Source of the DNA: Girardinichthys multiradiatus
Lineage: Eukaryota; Chordata; Actinopteri; Cyprinodontiformes; Goodeidae
DNA length: 64,000 nt
NCBI RefSeq assembly: GCF_021462225.1
Contig: NC_061798.1
Coordinates: forward strand, 19,738,820-19,802,819
Reading direction: 5' to 3'
Within the stretch, counting starts at the first letter, position 1, and every line of letters starts with the position of its first letter. The notes under the pieces are model-generated. The model worked only from the letters and a program-made list of their open reading frames with translations, was not told the origin of the DNA and did not search any database. A program made the position numbers and the translations under genes. This document shows, piece after piece, positions 58,076 through 64,000 of the stretch.

Positions 58076-58385
58076 GCGTGTGCATGTCCAGCCGGGTGTG
58101 TGCTGGCTCGCAATTTAGTGCTCAAATATCGTCCTGTCAGGGGGTCTGTGCAGCTAATCTTTATGCACTCTGTGACCTCCTCACTGCAAACCCCGCTAAA
58201 TATATTATTCCCCTGGGCCTTTCATTGCTGCTTGGTGTCAGAAATCAATATGTATGAGGCGCGTAGATGGGAATTTCTAATAGATCTCTGCGGCCCCGCG
58301 CTGCTCTTCAATATCTGCCTTGGACTATTAGTGCCGGCTCAGTGGCGGTGAAATAACCGAGATAATCTTTTAAGGTACCTTTCTT
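58076..58385. promoter_or_regulatory. Candidate conserved non-coding block
   Basis: Repeat-free, balanced composition, with dense AT-rich factor-like words in GC-rich context ('gctaaatatattattcccct', 'tcagaaatcaatatgtatga'). No homologous frame. Inferred only. Confidence 0.3.
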
Positions 58386-58599
58386 AAGGTGGAACCAGAA
58401 CTCCCGCTTTGCATCTTCCTCATGAATGCCAAGGTGGTAGTTGTTTAGGAGGGCAGCTTGCTGAAAGGGTCTAAATCAAACAGAATTGCTGGATCTTAAA
58501 GAGTTTGCCTTTTTTGTGTTTTAAAAATCAAGATAAAGTAATAATTAAATGTGAAAATATATTTTAAAAAAACACAGATTATCTAAATAAATGACCAAA

Positions 58600-60245
58600 T
58601 ATATGTTTATGCTTTTTCCGTGTGGATTCTCTGCAGTTTTGCGAGGATGTGTTGCATGGGGGGTGTCTGGAAGGATGCGCCAAAGTGCTAATTGCCCAGT
58701 TTCTTAATGTGGGGATGATTTGCTGCAGCACTTAACAGCAGCAACCTGACTCCCCAACCACCACCTTCACCCTCCCCTCCACGCCGAGGAGGAGAAGAGG
58801 AGACATCCGGCATCGGCAGGCAGTAAGGAGATTGGTGGGGTGTGTGGGGGAGGTAAAGGTGGGGAGAGGGTTGGTGGGGGTCGGTGGTTGGCTCAGACAG
58901 CATGTGGTCTCCAGGGAGGGAGAGAGGCTGAAATTATTCTACGGTCACAGCCTGCTCCCCGCCCCCCATCCCACCCCGTACCATCATCCACCCTCTCCAT
59001 CTCTCAGCGAGGACCTGGGTGCATAATCCTTAGCACTCACCAGACTCGTATATCTGCCGTCCCTGAGAAAAAGGTTATATCTCTTTCCTGCAAGAGCACA
59101 GACTGGAGACCACATACCTGCCCGATTATCAGCAGATCATCAGCACCTGTAGTGCAGAAGTAATTACACCAGCGAGATGCATTTTTACTCCATCCAGAAA
59201 CAAATTATCAGATTGATGATAGATTGTAAAAAGACAAGCCTGCCTGGTTTATTTAGATGCATTTTAACACTTTGCAATGTTACATTTCCCTTTTTCAATG
59301 TGCGTTAGCAATGAGATGCATGAAATTCCAGTCATCCACGAATGGTTTTTTTCCCCTTCCTCCTTACAGGTGAAGCATTACATGCCCGCCGCTGTGCGAG
59401 CTGCCAGAAAATGAGAATAATTATTCCCTCTCTGCCGCTCCGGTCTCTCCTTGGCTCAGTCATTACCTAATCCCCAGTGCAGCCAATTCATTTCAGTTGT
59501 ATGGCTGGAATTATTAAGAGATATTTGGATGTAATGCGGTGCTACAGTCCGTGTAAATCAGAGGTTTGTGGAGGCTTGGGTTTTTTTTAAACGTTGTTGG
59601 CGACTCCGTGTCCCGTGGAGGAGGATTGACACAGGAGGATAAATGGAATAAGACATCAAAAATATCAAACTGGGAAAAGGAGAATCAATTGAACACCACA
59701 GAGAACATTTTAAATGTAAATATCTTCTTGTTTTGGAGGATCCTCTGGCGGGCCATTTCTAAGTTTGGGTATCCACATATGCATTGTGGTCATGATATTT
59801 TGCCTGCATATGCAGAAACGTTTATAACACAGCCCTTCCTCGTGCTGCTCACCTCGATAATTACCTCCCTCAGGTACTGCTACACAGGGATACGTCGCAT
59901 ACGTGCTGCCACCGGGGGCACTGCGCCAGGGAGAGCAGACGGCAGCCATTCAGGGGGCAGGGAGGGAATAAAAGAGACAGAGGAGGTGGAGGAGTGATGT
60001 TGATGACGTGTGAGTGTGTGTGGGCTTGTGATGGTGCAGGGAAATATCAGGAGGGTTGGAGCAGGGGGACAGGAGAAGGCTTCTCGGAGATTAGGCATTC
60101 TAATTACGCAAGGTCTCCCACAGCCATTAGGAGCTGTCAGGAACAAGAAGGAACGCAACCAGCCGATAAAGAACAGGAGTCAACTTATAGCCACCAAAGA
60201 CTGCACAATTTTCGCAAGCCCTTGCATGTGGCTTTTAAGCTTTGA
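58600..60245. promoter_or_regulatory. Cluster of candidate conserved non-coding blocks
   Basis: GC-richer, repeat-free DNA: a purine/pyrimidine-skewed part (58740-59000), a block at 59370-59550 ('gagaataattattccctctc', 'ggctggaattattaagagat') and one at 59735-60135 ('gggtatccacatatgcattg', 'cattctaattacgcaagg'). Frames of up to 143 codons are open here but have no recognisable domain or splice logic, so I do not call them genes. Confidence 0.3.
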
Positions 60246-61366
60246 CTTCTTTGTTGCATGATTGGTTCAGTGTATGGAGGCACAAGAGATCCCCAACTTA
60301 TCAGAAGACATGTTGGGAGAAAAACGGCTTGTTAGTGACAGTATAGATTATTGGAAATTTCATAAACATTCTGGGCTGTATAAAAGATTAACCCTATTTA
60401 GGATAAACCTTTTTAGAAAATGTATTTTTAAGTTTGTAATGATACATCTAGGTCACAACATGAAGCATTACTCAAGTCTGGGTTCAACAGAACTAGACAG
60501 TACAAGCTTTTCGCAATATTTAGAGAAAAACCAAAAATTCTTTTTTTTTGGTTGGCAAAAAATCGATTCACATTACCATCCCCTGACAACAAAAACACAG
60601 CTGGTATATGAAGTATGGTTTAATAAAGTAAAAAAAAAACACTCAAAGAAAGATAAGAAAAAGCTGCTACCTCTGCTTTCTGCAGTTTTGTTGATGACAT
60701 CACAAGGAGCTCAAGAACCAATCTGATCAGCTGGTATTGGTAAGCATTGTGAAAGATGGTTTACACATCATTTTTGATAATTTTCCACATTTTACAACAC
60801 AATTACAGTACAAAGCAAATCAAAAAGTGACCAGACACATTGTTCCATATGTGACAAACCATATGTAACATGAATTTGATTAATTTTACGGAAAAGCCTG
60901 ACAAGTGGCTTTACAGATTTCTCAATACAGAATCATTGTTTAAAATGCCATGCCAGCTTTGACTGGCCCATTTAATAACTTTTTATTCATGATTAATTCT
61001 GATGTGGTCCTTATGTCAAAAAATCCTGGAAAGTAGCTCTGTTTTTGTGTTTTCACAAATAGAACTAAGGTTCACTGTAGAGATATCCACTTCAGGTTTT
61101 ACCTGTCTGAATGTTTTAGATTTTGAACAAAAGTCATTTAAAAAACTTTGAAAATGCCCACTGGTCTAGTGCTGGTAGGAAGTGCCCGAGCAGATACTAG
61201 CTTTAACATTGTTAGCAACTAGTTATGCTTTTATAGCTGAGAGTTATCAGTCATTGGGCCAGACTTTACCAGGGTCTTACCCAGGTTTCTGCCCTGGTGT
61301 ACCAGAAGTTTTCAGGGCCCCAGAATATTCCTTTCGGATGTTTTGCGAAGATGATTTTTTTTGGTG
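60246..61366. other. Intergenic DNA, unassigned
   Basis: It includes a 154-codon open frame at 60262-60726 (+) of AT-rich, Lys-rich composition with no known domain; I regard it as chance. No repeat family is secure. Confidence 0.4.
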
Positions 61367-61377
61367 TTCCTAAAGAA

Positions 61378-61733
61378 GTCAGTCATTCATTTTCTACCGC
61401 TTATTCCATAGTGGGTCGCGGGTGCCTATCTCCAGCAGTCTATGGGCAAGAGTCGGGGTACACCCTGGACAGGTCGCCAGTCCATCGCAGGGCAACACAC
61501 AATCAACCATGCATACACTCATTCATACACCTAAGGGCAATTTAGAGAGACCAATTTACCTAACAGGCATGTCTTTGGACTGTGGGAGGAAGCCGGAGTA
61601 CCTGGTGAGAACCCACACATGCACAGGGAGAACATGCAAACTCCATGCAGAAAGACCCCGGATGGGAATCAAACCCAGAACCTTCTTGCTGCAAGGCAAC
61701 AGTGCTACCAACTGCACCACCATACAGCCCGCA
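61378..61733 (-). repeat. Full-length tRNA-derived SINE (HAmo-like) with target duplication
   Basis: The most complete copy of the family in the window. The reverse B box GGAATCAAACC is at 61675-61685, the head ends near 61733 ('ccaccatacagccc'), the body has 'ggactgtgggaggaagccgg' (61576-61595) and 'acaggtcgccagtccatcgc' (61469-61488), and the tail is 'cattcattttctaccgctta' (61385-61404). The flanks TTCCTAAAGAA (61367-61377) and TTTCTAAAGAA (61734-61744) form an 11-base duplication with one difference. Confidence 0.9.
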
Positions 61734-61744
61734 TTTCTAAAGAA

Positions 61745-62905
61745 AACATATATAAGTCAATATTGTGAGATGTTTTGATGTAGACTCCCATGTAAATACC
61801 AAATATGCAACTATTTGAAAATCCATAACCCTTCCTCCCAGGCAGACCTAACAAAAGTAAGCCTAATTACATGTTAAATGCCTCCTTTGTTTTTGGTATA
61901 TTTCAGTAACTGGGTTACATCACCATCTACAGGGCTGGCATAGTCACTACAACATATTTTTTGTACAGATAAAGCATTTCTAGAAATGCATTTGTATCTA
62001 TTCAAGTAATGTTTCAGGACAACTAAAAAGATTATTTAGAAAAACATAGAGGAGGCTTTAAGATTTGCATGTAGCTTGTGTCTATAGGGGTCCTAAACTG
62101 GCTCTTGCACAGAAGTCCAAAACCTCCAAACTACTAGCCTGGTCAGCCAGCTGTGTGAGCAGTCAACTACTTACTTTTACACTTCAGCATAGATTCAGAG
62201 TTTCAAAGCTTAAACACCCTCATATCCAGAATCTCTAACAATATGTTATACTCACCAGATAAAGTCTCATGCACACAACCACTAGACATTGCTTCAGACC
62301 CCAAGGTCCTATTACACCCCTACTTATGTTTTACAGAAAACTGATAAAAAATGTTTTCCAAATCAGGTTCAGCATAGGTAATGCTATTAAACATACCTTT
62401 GTGATATTTTTGTTGTTGTTGCCATAAAACTAGTATTCCATCTGAAACAAGGTCAATCTCATCTGGTGCAGAGGTGAGTGTCCATGTCATGTCTGTCTGT
62501 GTTAGGTCCCCTTGCCCCTGTATCTGGCAGTATGAGGCCTGTCAGGTTTTCCTTCCTCTGTCAGACTCGGGACTGGGTGACATTTTGAAATGTGGCAACC
62601 TGCCAAGTAAAGTTTTCAAGGTTTGTTCCACCACTACTGTACTGGATACCTGCATTTGTGAAACAGTTTTACAAAATCTAGAATTAAAGCTCTCTTAAAG
62701 GGACCTTTACACATTATACTGACTTACATTGGGGGTTGTACCGTGTGTAAATATGAAGAACACCAGTTCAGAACACATTGCCTTTATTTGGAAAAAACTG
62801 CTTTTTATTTTGGAGACAGCTGCTGTTGTTTCAGTGTTTGGCTGTGTGTTTGTTTTCTTGTACTTGCTGCTAAGTGAGAAACATTTTTTGTATTTTACCA
62901 GTAAA
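61745..62905. other. Unassigned intergenic DNA
   Basis: No gene or repeat family recognised. Confidence 0.4.
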
Positions 62906-62908
62906 GTG

Positions 62909-62937
62909 GTTAGGGTTAGGGGTAGGGTCAGGGTTCG
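62909..62937 (+). repeat. Short degenerate telomere-like tract
   Basis: Four to five TTAGGG-like units (GTTAGGGTTAGGGG and variants), ending about 8 bases before a Tc1 insertion. Confidence 0.8.
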
Positions 62938-63164
62938 GCGATATACAGTGCCTTGCGAAAGTACTCGGCCCCCTTGAACTGGTCAACCTCTTGCCACATT
63001 TCAGGCTTCAAACATAAAGATATAAAATTCTAATTTTTTGTGAAGAATCAACAACAAGTGGGACACAATCATGAAATGGAATGACATTTATTGGATGTCT
63101 CAAACGTTTTTAGCAAATAAAAAACTGAAAAGTGGGGCGTGCAATATTATTCGGCATCCTTGCG

Positions 63165-64000
63165 TTAATACTTTGTAGCGCCACCCTTTGCTGTAATTAC
63201 AGCTGCAAGTCGCTTGGGGTATGTCTCTATCAGTTTTGCACATCGAGAGACTGAAATTCTTGCCCATTCTTCCTTGCAAAACAGCTCGAGTTCAGTGAGG
63301 TTGGATGGAGAGCGTTCATGAACAGCAGTCTTCAGCTCTTTCCACAGATTCTCGATTGGATTCAGGTCTGGACTTTGACTTGGCCATTCCAACACCTGGA
63401 TACATTTATTTGTGAACCATTCCATTGTAGATTTGGCTATATGTTTTGGATCATTGTCTTGTTGGAAGATAAATCTCCGTCCCAGTCTCAGGTCTCTTGC
63501 AGACTCCAACAGGTTTTCTTCCAGAATGGTCCTGTATTTGGCCCCATCCATCTTCCCATCAATTTTGACCATCATCCCTGTCCCTGCTGACGAAAAGCAG
63601 GCCCAAACCATGATGCTGCCACCACCATGTTTGACAGTGGGGATGGTGTGTTCAGGGTGATGAGCTGTATTGCTTTAACGCCAAAATCAAACTGTTTGGC
63701 CACAATGCAAAACGATATGTTTTGCTTTGTGGCCAAACAGTTTGGTTTCATCTGACCAGAGCACCTTCTTCCACATGTTTGGTGTTTCTCCCAGGTGGCT
63801 TGTGGCAAACTTTAAATGAGACTTTTTATGGATATCTTTGAGAAATGTCTTTCTTCTTGCCACTCTTCCATAAAGGCCAGATTTGTGCAGTGTACAACTG
63901 ATTGTTGTCCTATGGACAGACTCTCCCACCTCAGCTGTAGATCTCTGCAGTTCATCCAGAGTGATCATGGGCCTCTTGGCTGCATCTCTGATCAGTCTTC
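63165..64000 (-). pseudogene. Tc1 transposase (DD34E), partial, disrupted by an inverted duplication
   Basis: Two open segments in the same frame. At 63968-63687: LDELQRSTAEVGESVHRTTI, then GLYGRVARRKT and the first catalytic Asp in VLWSDETKLFG. At 63611-63165: MVWACFSSAGTG, LGRRFIFQQDNDPKH with the second Asp, QSPDLNPIENLWKEL with the Glu, and the end ITAKGGATKY. There are 34 residues between the second Asp and the Glu, so DD34E. Between the segments, right after the first Asp, a 57-base inverted repeat (63688-63744) introduces stops (TGA at 63689-63687 and TAA nearby). After it the frame resumes unchanged through HHPEHTIPTVKHGGGSIM. The N-terminal helix-turn-helix lies outside the window. 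It is probably inactive because of this single lesion. Confidence 0.88.
63688..63744. repeat. 57-bp quasi-palindrome inside the Tc1 transposase
   Basis: The arms at 63688-63713 and 63719-63744 are reverse complements with one mismatch (63706/63726) around a 5-base loop (63714-63718). The outer arms read CAAACTGTTTGGCCACA and its complement. Confidence 0.95.

Larger units (their letters stand above)
62946..64000 (-). mobile_element. Tc1 element, DD34E-type, cut by the window edge
   Basis: It begins CAGTGCCTTGCGAAAGTACT at 62946 after a TA (62944-62945), with about 200 bases of terminal region before the transposase stop at 63165. The transposase runs on the - strand to the window end and continues beyond it. 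The sequence is little decayed apart from one inverted duplication at 63688-63744. Confidence 0.9.

Noticed and set aside
59566..59997. 143-codon open frame on the + strand
   Set aside because: No homology recognised, low-complexity C-terminal part (GGREGIKETEEVEE), and it overlaps sequence that looks non-coding and possibly conserved as DNA.
60262..60726. 154-codon open frame on the + strand
   Set aside because: AT-rich, Lys/Phe-rich by composition, no recognised domain, no splice or promoter context; chance is more likely in DNA of this composition.

Overview
The window looks like teleost fish nuclear DNA. It is AT-rich and intron-bearing, full of Tc1/mariner copies, tRNA-derived SINEs and long CA and TA microsatellites. 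The only host genes I can recognise are the vertebrate-specific neighbours mtap and cdkn2a/b (INK4). The SINE and Tc1 types suggest a percomorph, possibly a killifish or livebearer relative, but I hold that loosely.

Layout. Positions 1-4101 hold the 3' end of mtap on the + strand: the last two coding exons (1678-1800 and 3198-3236), the intron between them, and a 3' UTR ending near a poly(A) signal at 4096. Positions 4643-6960 hold the complete coding region of a two-exon INK4 gene (cdkn2a/b, 124 residues) on the - strand, convergent with mtap. Upstream of it lie a GC-rich region with a TATA-like box and a perfect NRF1-type palindrome. This is the teleost counterpart of human 9p21 (MTAP-CDKN2A/B).

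From about 7.2 kb to the end I find no convincing host protein-coding exon. The region looks like a gene desert filled with mobile elements in many states of decay. There are at least a dozen Tc1-like relics. One near-intact element (48669-50202) has a 364-codon open frame. One element (29380-31870) has perfect 31-bp termini and an in-frame internally deleted transposase. One element enters from the right edge (62946-64000). The three readable transposases have different catalytic spacings: DD38E, DD36E and DD34E. Other elements are six tRNA-type SINE copies, an LTR-like unit with a 5-bp target duplication (38059-38859), a second partial LTR-like sequence, a 400-bp hAT-like MITE, and two copies of a telomere-like block bounded by CA repeats. 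Several repeat-poor, GC-richer stretches (about 37.3-37.9, 41.5-41.8, 58.1-60.2 kb) look like candidate conserved regulatory DNA.

The least expected signals are three short-loop inverted repeats. Two sit inside Tc1 relics, where they look like templated inverted duplications, and one is in the 3' flank of cdkn2. There are also three perfect CTCF-core matches plus one near match, arranged forward, forward, reverse, reverse. I see no CRISPR array, operon, rRNA or tRNA gene, and no clear sign of an unknown multi-gene system.
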